DNA from: Bacteroidales bacterium
GTDB taxonomy: Bacteria; Bacteroidota; Bacteroidia; Bacteroidales; F082
NCBI GenBank assembly: GCA_017630195.1
Contig: JAGBVS010000171.1
Coordinates: 1-32,266 of the forward strand
Length of the DNA: 32,266 bases
Reading direction: 5' to 3'
Position numbers and translations under genes: made by a program. This document shows positions 23,708 to 32,020 of the stretch, piece after piece. The notes beneath the pieces are model-generated. The model saw only the letters and a program-made list of their open reading frames with translations. It was not told where the DNA came from and did no database searches. Positions within the stretch are counted from its first letter, which is position 1, and each line of letters starts with the position of its first letter.

Positions 23708-26587
23708 ATGGAAAACAAAAAACATTATCAAGGCTTGACTGATGCTGAAGTGTTGGAAAGCCGTAAAAAGAATGGCGTGAATATTCTTACGCCTCCAGAA
23801 AAAGAGTCATTATGGTCTAAGTTTATGGAGAAATTTGAAGACCCGTTGATTAGAATTCTTCTTGTTGCAGGTTTGCTTTCTGTAGGTATTGCTGGTTATG
23901 AATTCTGGGGATTAGGTCACTCATGGACTGCATTCTTCGAACCTATTGGAATCTTCGTCGCTATACTTCTTGCAACTGGACTTTCATTCTATTTTGAGTT
24001 GATAGCTGATAAAGAATTCTCTATCTTAAACCAAGTCAATGATGACGAACCTGTCAAAGTCATTAGAAATGGTTTTACTATAGAAGTTCCTAAAAAGGAC
24101 ATCGTTGTTGGAGATATTGTTATTCTTTCAACAGGAGACGAAATCCCAGCTGATGCAGAATTGTTGGAGGCAGTCACTCTTCAGGTTGACGAATCAACAT
24201 TGACAGGTGAACCTGTTTGTAGTAAAACAACAGATAAGAATGCTTTCGACAAAGAAGCTACATTCCCATCAAATCATGTGATGAGAGGTACAAAAGTGAT
24301 GGAAGGTCATGGCATATGTCGTGTATTTGCAGTTGGTGATAAGACAGAAAACGGAAAAGTTTTTGAAGCAGCGCAAATCGATGATAGTGTCAAGACTCCT
24401 CTTAATGAACAACTTGATGGATTGAGTGACTTGATTACAAAACTCAGTTACATTTTCGCAGGTATTGTTATTGTGGGAAGATTATTTGTATTCTTCAACT
24501 GGAATCCTCTTGCATTGACACTCGCTATCCCAACAGCTATTTTCTTCTGGATGGTGATTAAGAAATTTGATAATTTTAGCAAAGGAAAGTGTATAATAAG
24601 TATTTTGGTATTCTTCTCCATCTTGATGGCAATGGTCGTAGGTTTGTTCATGCATTTGAATTCGGGACAAGACATTTCAAGTCTGTTGTCTCATACAATG
24701 CAGACATTGATGATAGCTGTTACATTGATTGTTGTTGCTGTTCCAGAAGGTCTTCCAATGGCAGTTACTTTGAGCTTGGCTTATAGTATGCGTAGAATGT
24801 TAAAAACTAACAACCTTGTTCGTAAGATGCATGCTTGCGAAACAATGGGTGCAACAACTGTTATTTGTACAGATAAAACAGGTACACTCACACAAAATCA
24901 AATGAAGATTTATCAGACAAACTTCTATTCTTTAGCAGACCAGAAGTTGAGCGATAATGAAATCAGTACAATAATAAAAGAAGGTATTGCAGTAAACTCG
25001 ACAGCATCATTGGATTTATCAGATGCAAATAAGGCAAAAGTTTTGGGTAATCCAACAGAAGGTGCTTTGTTGTTATGGTTAAAAGATAATGGTGTTAATT
25101 ATCAAACATTGAAGGATAATACAACATTGGTTGAAGAACTGCCATTTTCTACAGAAAGAAAATATATGGCAACCGTTGTAAAATCATCTTTAGGAAAGAA
25201 GATTTTATACGTCAAAGGTGCTCCTGAAATTATACATTCATTATGCAAGCAAACATGTGGAAATGTTGCGAAAGCAGATATTGAACAACAGCTTATACAA
25301 TATCAAAACCAAGCTATGCGTACGTTAGGTTTTGCATATCAAGAGTTGAATGATAATGATGTCGCAATCAGAGAAAATAAAGTCATAGCAGATAATCTTA
25401 CATTCTTGGGAATAGTCGCTATTTCAGACCCTGTTAGAGAAGATGTCCCTGCAGCTGTTGAAGAATGTCTTAAAGCTGGTATCAATGTTAAGATTGTTAC
25501 AGGTGATACTCCAGGCACAGCAAAAGAAATTGGTCGTCAAATTGGTTTGTGGACGGATAAAGACACCGACAAGAATATTATCATGGGACCTGAATTAGCA
25601 GCTCTATCAGATGAAGAATTGGATAAGATAGTTCTTGACCTCAAGATTATTGCTCGAGCAAGACCAATGGATAAGAAACGTTTGGTTGAATCATTACAAC
25701 GTAGAAATCAAGTTGTTTCTGTTACAGGCGATGGTACAAATGATGCTCCTGCATTGAACGCTGCTCACGTTGGCTTGTCAATGGGTGATGGTACATCAGT
25801 AGCAAAAGAAGCAAGTGACATTACTATTATCGACAACTCATTCAGCAGTATCGGTCGTGCTGTTATGTGGGGACGTTCCTTATATCAAAATATCCAACGT
25901 TTCTTGTTGTTCCAATTAACAGTTAACGTAGCTGCATGTTTTATAGTCTTGATAGGTGCATTCATGGGAGTAGAGTCTCCATTGACAGTAACACAAATGC
26001 TTTGGGTAAATTTGATTATGGACACATTTGGTGCTATGGCATTGGCTTCATTGCCACCATCCAAAGAAGTGATGAAAGATAAACCTCGCAACAGAGATAG
26101 TTTCATTATTAATAAATCAATGGGAATTAACATTTTTGGTGTTGGTACATTATTCTTCTTAATTACATTAGGTTTCTTGTACATCTTCCAACATGCTGAT
26201 ATCACTTCAGTAAAAGACTTGTTGACATTGAAATTAGGCGCAAAGAATATTGTTACTCCATACGAACAGACTTTGTTATTCTCAATCTTTGTCTGGACAC
26301 ACTTTTGGTACATGTTCAATGCACGTTCATACGAAACAAATAGCAGTTTCTTTGGAATCAAACATAGCTCTGGATTCTGGACAATAGTTTTGGTTATCGT
26401 AATTGGACAAATACTTATAGTAGAATTATTATACAACTTCTTCAATGTAGCTCCAATGTTCCATACAGCAGATTGGCATATAAACACTAACGGATGTATT
26501 GATTGGCTTTTAATTGTTGGTTTGTCATCATTGGTATTGTGGGTTAGAGAAGTATTTTGCTTGGTAAGTAAATGTTTTAGAAAATAA
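23708..26587 (+). CDS. Calcium-translocating P-type ATPase, PMCA type
   Basis: 959 residues, P-type IIB ATPase. Visible landmarks: N-terminal cation ATPase domain (YQGLTDAEVLESRKKNGVNI), actuator motif LTGEP (165-169), ion-binding VVAVPEGLP (342-350), phosphorylation site CTDKTGTLT (D389), hinge VTGDGTNDAPALNAAH, and C-terminal TM cluster with VNLIMDTFGAMALASLPPS, where Asn/Asp of M6 contribute to the calcium site. PMCA-type pumps of this form are common in Bacteroidales and export Ca2+ from the cytoplasm. The region between TM3 and TM4 (about 248-340) carries two extra hydrophobic segments. Downstream of the calcium-binding TerD-type genes, it may set the calcium level that these sense; this link is inferred. 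Confidence 0.93.
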   Translation: MENKKHYQGLTDAEVLESRKKNGVNILTPPEKESLWSKFMEKFEDPLIRILLVAGLLSVGIAGYEFWGLGHSWTAFFEPIGIFVAILLATGLSFYFELIADKEFSILNQVNDDEPVKVIRNGFTIEVPKKDIVVGDIVILSTGDEIPADAELLEAVTLQVDESTLTGEPVCSKTTDKNAFDKEATFPSNHVMRGTKVMEGHGICRVFAVGDKTENGKVFEAAQIDDSVKTPLNEQLDGLSDLITKLSYIFAGIVIVGRLFVFFNWNPLALTLAIPTAIFFWMVIKKFDNFSKGKCIISILVFFSILMAMVVGLFMHLNSGQDISSLLSHTMQTLMIAVTLIVVAVPEGLPMAVTLSLAYSMRRMLKTNNLVRKMHACETMGATTVICTDKTGTLTQNQMKIYQTNFYSLADQKLSDNEISTIIKEGIAVNSTASLDLSDANKAKVLGNPTEGALLLWLKDNGVNYQTLKDNTTLVEELPFSTERKYMATVVKSSLGKKILYVKGAPEIIHSLCKQTCGNVAKADIEQQLIQYQNQAMRTLGFAYQELNDNDVAIRENKVIADNLTFLGIVAISDPVREDVPAAVEECLKAGINVKIVTGDTPGTAKEIGRQIGLWTDKDTDKNIIMGPELAALSDEELDKIVLDLKIIARARPMDKKRLVESLQRRNQVVSVTGDGTNDAPALNAAHVGLSMGDGTSVAKEASDITIIDNSFSSIGRAVMWGRSLYQNIQRFLLFQLTVNVAACFIVLIGAFMGVESPLTVTQMLWVNLIMDTFGAMALASLPPSKEVMKDKPRNRDSFIINKSMGINIFGVGTLFFLITLGFLYIFQHADITSVKDLLTLKLGAKNIVTPYEQTLLFSIFVWTHFWYMFNARSYETNSSFFGIKHSSGFWTIVLVIVIGQILIVELLYNFFNVAPMFHTADWHINTNGCIDWLLIVGLSSLVLWVREVFCLVSKCFRK

Positions 26588-26597
26588 ATTTAAGATT

Positions 26598-27338
26598 ATG
26601 AAAAGAGGTTTTTTTATTTATATAATAGTTTTCTGCATGTTACTCGTACATGCAGAAAACGCTTATTCACAAAATAATTCAAGGGTTAATATTACCGATA
26701 AATTATCAATAGAACTTCCTGATAGTTATATTAGAAAGGAAAGCAAGTCTTGTTTGATAGATGCTGAGAATAAAAATAACGGCAATATAATACTTCTAAA
26801 AACTATAGCGACAAGGGATTTTAATCCAGGAAAAGTAAAGCAATCAATGGATACCTTATGTTTTAATCTTTCTAATGCAAAATTGATTAAAAAGGAAAAG
26901 GCAAAGTTTTATAGAATGGATGAAGATTATGTAAAAAAATATTATGAATTGGGAGATGATAAAATTATAACATATACATTTTATACAAATAAATATCCGT
27001 ATAGTATTCTGTTTACATATAATAATGAGAGTGAGTTGAAAACAATTGATGATGTCATAGAGTCAATTGAAATAAAAATGAATTTCTTTGGCAAGTTCTT
27101 TTATATGTTTTTGACATCATTCATTTTAGCTATGATTTTATTAATTGCAGGTGCGATTATATTCTTTGAAATTATAAATAGCAAAAATCCTATTATAGGT
27201 ATTGTTATTTTTTATCTAATTGTTTTTGCATTAAGTTTTATTTTCTTCCCATCGTATAGTCTGTTATATAAACTAATCTTTCCGTTGTTATTCTTTTTAT
27301 GTTGTATTATAACCTACTTTATGCCTGAAGAAGGATGA
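26598..27338 (+). CDS. Signal-peptide protein with three C-terminal TM segments (paralogue A)
   Basis: 246 residues, family not recognised. Signal peptide to about residue 25 (MKRGFFIYIIVFCMLLVHAE, then NAYSQ). An extracytoplasmic domain of about 135 residues follows (ITDKLSIELPDSYIRKESKS, CLIDAENKNNGNIILLKT, FYRMDEDYVKKYYELGDDK), then three hydrophobic segments at about 162-187, 195-215 and 222-241. Starts 11 bases after the ATPase stop and so is probably co-transcribed. A close paralogue lies at 27924. Confidence 0.72.
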   Translation: MKRGFFIYIIVFCMLLVHAENAYSQNNSRVNITDKLSIELPDSYIRKESKSCLIDAENKNNGNIILLKTIATRDFNPGKVKQSMDTLCFNLSNAKLIKKEKAKFYRMDEDYVKKYYELGDDKIITYTFYTNKYPYSILFTYNNESELKTIDDVIESIEIKMNFFGKFFYMFLTSFILAMILLIAGAIIFFEIINSKNPIIGIVIFYLIVFALSFIFFPSYSLLYKLIFPLLFFLCCIITYFMPEEG

Positions 27339-27407
27339 TAGAAGATGTTATATCGCGCATATTAAGTAAATGTTTATTTGATAAATAGTTTTTTAAATAA
27401 TAGTGAT

Positions 27408-27785
27408 ATGAAAACTTTAGAAGAATTAAAAGTAGAATTATTAAAAGATGGTATTATAGATAAAGATGAAGCTTTGATGCTTGAAAAGAGATTGTTTGAG
27501 GATGGTAAAATAGATTCAGAAGAAGCAGAATTTTTATTTGAAATAAATAATGCTGTTTCAGGTAAGGCAAATGATGCATCATGGAAGGATTTATTCATCA
27601 AAGCAATTTCATTATATCTTTTGGATGATGAAAATTCTCCAAATGAAATTGATGAGGAAGAAACCGAATGGTTATACAATAAAATCAAAGGAGATGGAAT
27701 TATTGATGAAACGGAGAAAGATTTGTTATTGACTCTAAAATCAAGAGCAAAAATATTTCCAAGTCGATTAGAAGAATTGCTCTAA
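27408..27785 (+). CDS. Small acidic TerB/EF-hand-like protein
   Basis: 125 residues, very acidic. Three DGxIDxxE motifs: KDGIIDKDEA (about 17-26), EDGKIDSEEA (about 35-44) and GDGIIDETEK (about 99-108). These resemble the half-loops of EF-hands and the D/E pairs of TerB-like proteins, and the middle (NAVSGKANDASWKDLFIKAI) matches a conserved Bacteroidales small protein often annotated as TerB family. Calcium binding is plausible but unproven. The ATG at 27408 is preferred over a TTG 30 bases earlier because of its KTLEELKVEL helix start. It lies between the two paralogous membrane proteins. Confidence 0.75.
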   Translation: MKTLEELKVELLKDGIIDKDEALMLEKRLFEDGKIDSEEAEFLFEINNAVSGKANDASWKDLFIKAISLYLLDDENSPNEIDEEETEWLYNKIKGDGIIDETEKDLLLTLKSRAKIFPSRLEELL

Positions 27786-27802
27786 AATAATCAACCAATC
27801 AA

Positions 27803-27830
27803 AACCGCCTGATAGAAATGTTAGGCGGTT
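27803..27830 (+). terminator. Hairpin after the TerB/EF-hand-like gene
   Basis: AACCGCCT (27803-27810) pairs with AGGCGGTT (27823-27830), with two more weak pairs inside. It is followed by AAATATA rather than a T-run, so termination efficiency is uncertain. Confidence 0.5.
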
Positions 27831-27923
27831 AAATATATAATCATTCATCCAAAACAACTTGAAAATATTGAATTTAAATTGTTTGTGCGATGATATAACA
27901 ATAAATTTAAAACTATAAAAGTT

Positions 27924-28658
27924 ATGAAAAGAATAATTACCATCTTATTTGTATTCTGTATGTCGTTAATATATGCAGAAAAATCATATTCTCAAAACAA
28001 GACTAGAATAGATGTTACGGAAAAATTATCAATAGAAATTCCAGATAATTACATTAGAAAAGAATGCAAGTCATGTTTGATAGATGCTGAGAATAAAAAT
28101 AATGGTAATATAATACTTATAAAAACTTTAGAGGTAAGTGATTTTAATCCAGGATACGTAAGGAAATCAATGGATACTTTATGCTTTAATATTTCTGATG
28201 CAAAATTAATCAAAAAAGAAAAGGAAAAGTTTTATAGAATGGATGAGGATTATGTGAAAAAATATTATGAATTGGGAAATGATAAATTTATAACATATAC
28301 ATTCTATACAAATAAATATCCGTATTGTATTCTGTTTACATACAATAATGAGAATGAGTTAAAAACAATTGATGATATCATAGAATCAATTGAAATGAAA
28401 ATGAATTTCTTTGGCGAGTTCTATTATATGTGTATGACATCAACATTTATGGTTTTGTTTTTATTTGGTGTAGGGGTATTCATAGTAACAGCAATACAAG
28501 ATAGCTGTAATCCTATTAGAAATGCAGTCATTTTTTATTTGGTTACTTTTGCATTAAGTTTTATTTTACTCCCATCGTATGGTTTGTTATCTAAACTAAT
28601 CTTTCCGTTAATACTTTTTGAAATGTGTAAAGTCTTTGTGGAAAAACATGCAAAATGA
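27924..28658 (+). CDS. Signal-peptide protein with three C-terminal TM segments (paralogue B)
   Basis: 244 residues, colinear with the protein encoded at 26598 (shared KLSIE.PD.YIRKE, CLIDAENKNNGNII, MDTLCFN, FYRMDEDYVKKYYELG, YTFYTNKYPY, LKTIDD.IESIE.KMNFFG). Signal peptide to about residue 24, extracytoplasmic domain, then three hydrophobic segments that are more diverged than the ectodomain. Function unknown. The pair flanks the acidic TerB/EF-hand-like gene, which suggests that the membrane protein gene was duplicated around it. Confidence 0.72.
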   Translation: MKRIITILFVFCMSLIYAEKSYSQNKTRIDVTEKLSIEIPDNYIRKECKSCLIDAENKNNGNIILIKTLEVSDFNPGYVRKSMDTLCFNISDAKLIKKEKEKFYRMDEDYVKKYYELGNDKFITYTFYTNKYPYCILFTYNNENELKTIDDIIESIEMKMNFFGEFYYMCMTSTFMVLFLFGVGVFIVTAIQDSCNPIRNAVIFYLVTFALSFILLPSYGLLSKLIFPLILFEMCKVFVEKHAK

Positions 28659-28811
28659 AATAGAGCAGAAATTGAAAGTCAACAGAATCAGCCCTTGAAA
28701 GAAAAAGGCACAAAGATTCAGTTATTCACTGGTGGTGATGCTAATTACCAGTGTTTAGGAACAGCCGTGATAGATAGTAAAAGCAGTTCTCATGTCGCCT
28801 CGGAGAAATAG
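28648..28811 (+). pseudogene. Frameshifted gene remnant
   Basis: An ATG overlapping the end of the previous gene reads MQNEIEQKLKVNRISP and stops. The +1 frame continues as ESQQNQPLKEKGTKIQLFTG, GDANYQCLGTAVIDSKSS and stops at 28809. The two pieces read like one broken coding sequence. The family is not recognised. Confidence 0.35.
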
Positions 28812-29160
28812 CTTTTTCAATTAGGACTTAGGAATGAATTTTAGAACTAATGCTGTTGGATTTTGGCTGTTGAGCTTTTTTGTCAACTTATAAAGGTTTT
28901 ATTATTAATTCAATTTCTGCGTTAGGGATTGGAGCGGCATCCTTTTCGAGACGGAAGATAGAGGCGGAGACGGAAGCGAAGGCGAGAAAAGATATAGCGG
29001 AAAGCCCGACGGCGGAGCCGGAACGCCCAGAAAAAAAGACAAAAGTCGAAGGACTAAGGACAAAAGTTTGAAGTTCAACTGATATATATATTTATTTTAA
29101 AAAAAATCTTTAGTCATTTGTCATTTGTCATTAGACTTTTATTATCTTTGCACACGTTTT
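28812..29160. other. Repeat-rich intergenic region before thrS
   Basis: No credible gene. It contains a purine-rich, locally GC-richer tract (about 28930-29020, with GGCGGAGACGGAAGCGAAGG), then a GAAGGACTAAGGACAAAAG run (29029-29047) and TCATTTGTCATTTGTCATTA (29114-29133). These belong to the same style of short dispersed repeats as 6516-6550. Confidence 0.5.
29118..29150 (+). promoter_or_regulatory. Promoter of the thrS operon
   Basis: TATCTTTG (29143-29150) is a perfect -7 box, 27 bases before the thrS start. TTG copies at 29118 and 29125 give spacers of 22 and 15 bases; both lie in a tandem TCATTTG repeat. Confidence 0.6.
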
Positions 29161-29177
29161 TTAGAAGGTATAAAAAG

Positions 29178-31118
29178 ATGATAAATATAACATTTCCAGA
29201 TAAGTCAGTCAGACAATATGAAGCAGGTGTTACACCTCTCGATATTGCAAAGAGCATAAGCGAAGGCTTGGCTCGTAATGTGTTGTCAGCCAAAGTTAAT
29301 GGCGTTATGTGGGATGCGATGCGTCCAGTTAATGAAGATGCAGAGATTCAGCTCTTCACATGGAACGACCCAGAAGGAAAAGCCACTGTATGGCATTCAT
29401 CAGCACACTTGATGGCTGAAGCTATCGAACAACTTTATACCGGCGTTAAATTTGGTATCGGACCAAGCATAGAAAACGGTTTCTATTATGACGTTGATTT
29501 CGGCACAAATGTCATCACAGAAGAAGACCTCGCTAAAATCGAGAAACGCATGATGGAACTCGCTTCACAAAAACAAGCTTTCGAACGCGTTGATGTTTCT
29601 AAAGCAGAAGCTATGGCTCATTTCACTGAAAAAGGTGACGAATACAAACAAGAGCTTATCAGCGAATTAGAAGACGGAACCATCACCTATTATAAAACTG
29701 GAACCTTCACAGACTTATGTCGCGGACCTCATATCCCTGACACAAGCTGCATCAAAGCTATCAAATTGTTATCTATAGCTGGCGCATACTGGCGCGGCGA
29801 CGAGAAACGCAAACAGCTCACTCGTATCTACGGTATCACATTCTTGAAGAAAAAAGAACTTGAAGAATATCTCGTTCTCCTTGAAGAAGCTAAGAAACGC
29901 GACCACCGTAAACTCGGTAAAGAACTTGAACTCTTCATGTTCAGCGAAATGGTCGGCAAAGGTCTTCCTATGTGGTTGCCAAAAGGTACAGCATTGCGTC
30001 TTCGCTTACAAGAATTTTTGACAAAGATTCAAAAACAATATGGTTATGAGCAAGTCATGACTCCTCATATCGGCAATAAACAACTTTATGAGACATCAGG
30101 TCACTGGGATCACTACGGTCACGACAGCTTCCAGCCAATCACAACACCTGAAGAAGGCGAGGTCTATTTGTTGAAACCAATGAACTGCCCTCATCACTGT
30201 ATGATTTACAAATGGCAGCCTCGTTCATACAAAGACCTTCCATTACGTCTTGCAGAATTTGGTACAGTATATCGTTATGAACAAAGCGGCGAGCTCCACG
30301 GATTGACACGCGTTCGTTCATTCACACAAGACGACGCTCATATCTTCTGCCGTCCTGACCAAGTTAAAGACGAATTCATCCGCGTGATGGAAATCATAGA
30401 AATAATCTTCAAAGCTTTGAAATTCGATAACTTCGAAGCACAGATTTCACTCCGCGACCCAAGCAATACTGAAAAATATGTAGGTACAGACGAAAACTGG
30501 GAAAGAGCAGAAGCAGCTATCGTTGAAGCTTGTAAAGAAAAAGGTCTTCCTGCAGTAGTTGAATACGGCGAAGCAGCATTCTACGGACCTAAATTGGACT
30601 TCATGGTGAAAGATGCTCTCGGAAGAAGATGGCAACTCGGTACAATCCAAGTTGACTACAACTTGCCAGAACGTTTCGACCTTTCTTATATCGGCTCAGA
30701 CAATGAGAAACATCGTCCAGTCATGGTACACAGAGCTCCATTCGGTTCAATGGAACGTTTCGTTGCAGTTTTGTTAGAACACTGCGCCGGCGACTTCCCA
30801 TTGTGGCTCACACCAGATCAAGTCATGATTTTGCCTGTAAGTGAAAAATATCACGAATATGCAGAAAAACTCAACGAAATGTTGAAGAGAAATGAAATCC
30901 GTACTTTGATCGATATGAGAAGCGAAAAGATAGGACGTAAGATCCGTGACGCTGAAATGAAGAAAGTACCTTATATGCTCATCGTTGGCGAAAAAGAAAT
31001 GAACGAAACTTCAGTATCAGTAAGAAAACATGGTCAAGGCGACCTCGGCTCAATGTCTGTCGAAGAGTTCATCGCAATGATTGAGAATCAAGTTAACGAA
31101 GAACAAAAAATAAAGTAA
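29178..31118 (+). CDS. thrS: Threonyl-tRNA synthetase
   Basis: 646 residues, class II aminoacyl-tRNA synthetase. N-terminal TGS domain ([20 protein letters not shown], residues 1-62), editing domain with [15 protein letters not shown] (about 73-87) and [12 protein letters not shown], catalytic core with the zinc ligand in [12 protein letters not shown], motif 2 [20 protein letters not shown] and motif 3 [13 protein letters not shown], and the C-terminal anticodon-binding domain ([20 protein letters not shown]). The start at 29178 is chosen because it gives the standard N-terminus; an in-frame upstream ATG at 29118 would run through the promoter. It leads the translation operon thrS-infC-rpmI-rplT. 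Codon usage is markedly richer in C-ending codons than in the island, in line with high expression. Confidence 0.97.
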   Translation: MINITFPDKSVRQYEAGVTPLDIAKSISEGLARNVLSAKVNGVMWDAMRPVNEDAEIQLFTWNDPEGKATVWHSSAHLMAEAIEQLYTGVKFGIGPSIENGFYYDVDFGTNVITEEDLAKIEKRMMELASQKQAFERVDVSKAEAMAHFTEKGDEYKQELISELEDGTITYYKTGTFTDLCRGPHIPDTSCIKAIKLLSIAGAYWRGDEKRKQLTRIYGITFLKKKELEEYLVLLEEAKKRDHRKLGKELELFMFSEMVGKGLPMWLPKGTALRLRLQEFLTKIQKQYGYEQVMTPHIGNKQLYETSGHWDHYGHDSFQPITTPEEGEVYLLKPMNCPHHCMIYKWQPRSYKDLPLRLAEFGTVYRYEQSGELHGLTRVRSFTQDDAHIFCRPDQVKDEFIRVMEIIEIIFKALKFDNFEAQISLRDPSNTEKYVGTDENWERAEAAIVEACKEKGLPAVVEYGEAAFYGPKLDFMVKDALGRRWQLGTIQVDYNLPERFDLSYIGSDNEKHRPVMVHRAPFGSMERFVAVLLEHCAGDFPLWLTPDQVMILPVSEKYHEYAEKLNEMLKRNEIRTLIDMRSEKIGRKIRDAEMKKVPYMLIVGEKEMNETSVSVRKHGQGDLGSMSVEEFIAMIENQVNEEQKIK

Positions 31119-31136
31119 AGATTGTATAATTAATAT

Positions 31137-31141
31137 AGGAG
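31137..31141 (+). promoter_or_regulatory. Ribosome-binding site that supports the ATT start of infC
   Basis: AGGAG, six bases before ATT at 31148 and nine before ATA at 31151. There is no such element before the in-frame ATG at 31241. Confidence 0.6.
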
Positions 31142-31147
31142 ACACAA

Positions 31148-31705
31148 ATTATAGCACTACCAGTTAACAACGGAAGAGGCCCTCAGAGAGGTCCTAAGAA
31201 TGAAGATCCGCATCGTATCAATGAGAGAATCACAGCTCCAATGGTGAGAGTTGTAGGAGAAGGCGTTGACAATGAGATACACTCAATCAAAGATGCCTTG
31301 AGAATTGCTGATGAACTCGGACTTGATTTAGTTGAGATTTCACCTAATGCGAATCCACCAGTCTGTAAGTTGATGGATTATAAAAAATTCCTTTTCGACC
31401 AAAAGAAAAAACAAAAGGAAATTAAGGCAAAGACAACAAAAGTCGTTATTAAGGAAATCCGTTTGGGACCACAAACAGACGACCATGACTTTGAATTTAA
31501 GTTGAATCATGCCAAAAGATTCTTGGAAGATGGAGCAAAGGTCAAAGTTGACGTGTTCTTCCACGGCCGTTCTATCGCATATAAAGACCAAGGTGAAATC
31601 ATTTTGTTGAAGTTCGCTCAGGCATTGGCCGATTTCGGTAAAGTAGAATCAATGCCTAAGTTGGAAGGTAAGAGAATGCTCATGATGATAGCTCCTAAAA
31701 AGTAA
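31148..31705 (+). CDS. infC: Translation initiation factor IF-3, with non-ATG start
   Basis: 185 residues from ATT 31148. The frame before the first ATG (31241) is open and clearly coding: [20 protein letters not shown] followed by [17 protein letters not shown], which is the usual IF-3 N-terminus (RINExI). Starting at the ATG would cut off the first helix. The upstream codons are ATT (31148) and ATA (31151); ATT is the known rare start of infC in E. coli and is six bases after AGGAG. Other IF-3 motifs: [52 protein letters not shown] and [19 protein letters not shown]-3 checks start codons on the 30S subunit, so a poor start makes its synthesis self-limiting. Confidence 0.93.
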   Translation: MIALPVNNGRGPQRGPKNEDPHRINERITAPMVRVVGEGVDNEIHSIKDALRIADELGLDLVEISPNANPPVCKLMDYKKFLFDQKKKQKEIKAKTTKVVIKEIRLGPQTDDHDFEFKLNHAKRFLEDGAKVKVDVFFHGRSIAYKDQGEIILLKFAQALADFGKVESMPKLEGKRMLMMIAPKK

Positions 31706-31743
31706 TTAAAATAGACACTCATTTTAAAAAAAAGTATATTACA

Positions 31744-31938
31744 ATGCCAAAAATGAAAACAAAATCCGCTGCCAAAAAACGTTTCAGAGTAACAGGCACC
31801 GGTTTAGTAAAGAGAAAGCACGCTTATAAAAGCCACATCTTAACAAAGAAGTCAATCAAACGTAAACGTAACTTACGTCACGCTACTATTGTTGAGCCAG
31901 CTAATATGAAAGCTGTAAAAGAAATGCTTCTCATGTAA
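31744..31938 (+). CDS. rpmI: 50S ribosomal protein L35
   Basis: 64 residues: [49 protein letters not shown]. Small, very basic, with the standard L35 N-terminus and length. Located between infC and rplT, as in most bacteria. Confidence 0.96.
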   Translation: MPKMKTKSAAKKRFRVTGTGLVKRKHAYKSHILTKKSIKRKRNLRHATIVEPANMKAVKEMLLM

Positions 31939-31961
31939 TTTAAATTAATGTTTAACGTCTT

Positions 31962-32002
31962 GTTAGAGTAGAAAAGTTCTCGAAAGGGCGAGGCACTCTA
32001 AC
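31962..32002 (+). promoter_or_regulatory. Hairpin in the rpmI-rplT gap, possible L20 autoregulatory site
   Basis: GTTAGAGT (31962-31969) pairs with ACTCTAAC (31995-32002). Inside it CTCG (31979-31982) pairs with CGAG (31989-31992) around AAAGGG, leaving an asymmetric internal loop. It ends 18 bases before the L20 start and is not followed by a T-run, so it is not a terminator. L20 is known to repress its own operon in other bacteria by binding an rRNA-like mRNA structure. Confidence 0.5.
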
Positions 32003-32020
32003 GGAATAAAAAGTAAAAAA

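Noticed and set aside
25885-26487. 200-residue open frame on the minus strand
   Set aside because: It lies wholly inside the 3' part of the calcium ATPase gene and reads as antisense of TM segments.
8835-28658. Integrated mobile element
   Set aside because: No integrase, transposase, relaxase or flanking direct repeat was found; the tRNA-Tyr at 1-56 is 8 kb away and separated by ordinary genes.
28880-29071. 63-residue open frame with a charged C-terminus
   Set aside because: It starts at a non-ATG codon and its sequence comes from the purine-rich repeat tract; no ribosome-binding site or coding character.
29118-29177. 20-residue N-terminal extension of thrS
   Set aside because: It covers the -7 element TATCTTTG and would precede the standard TGS-domain start at 29178.
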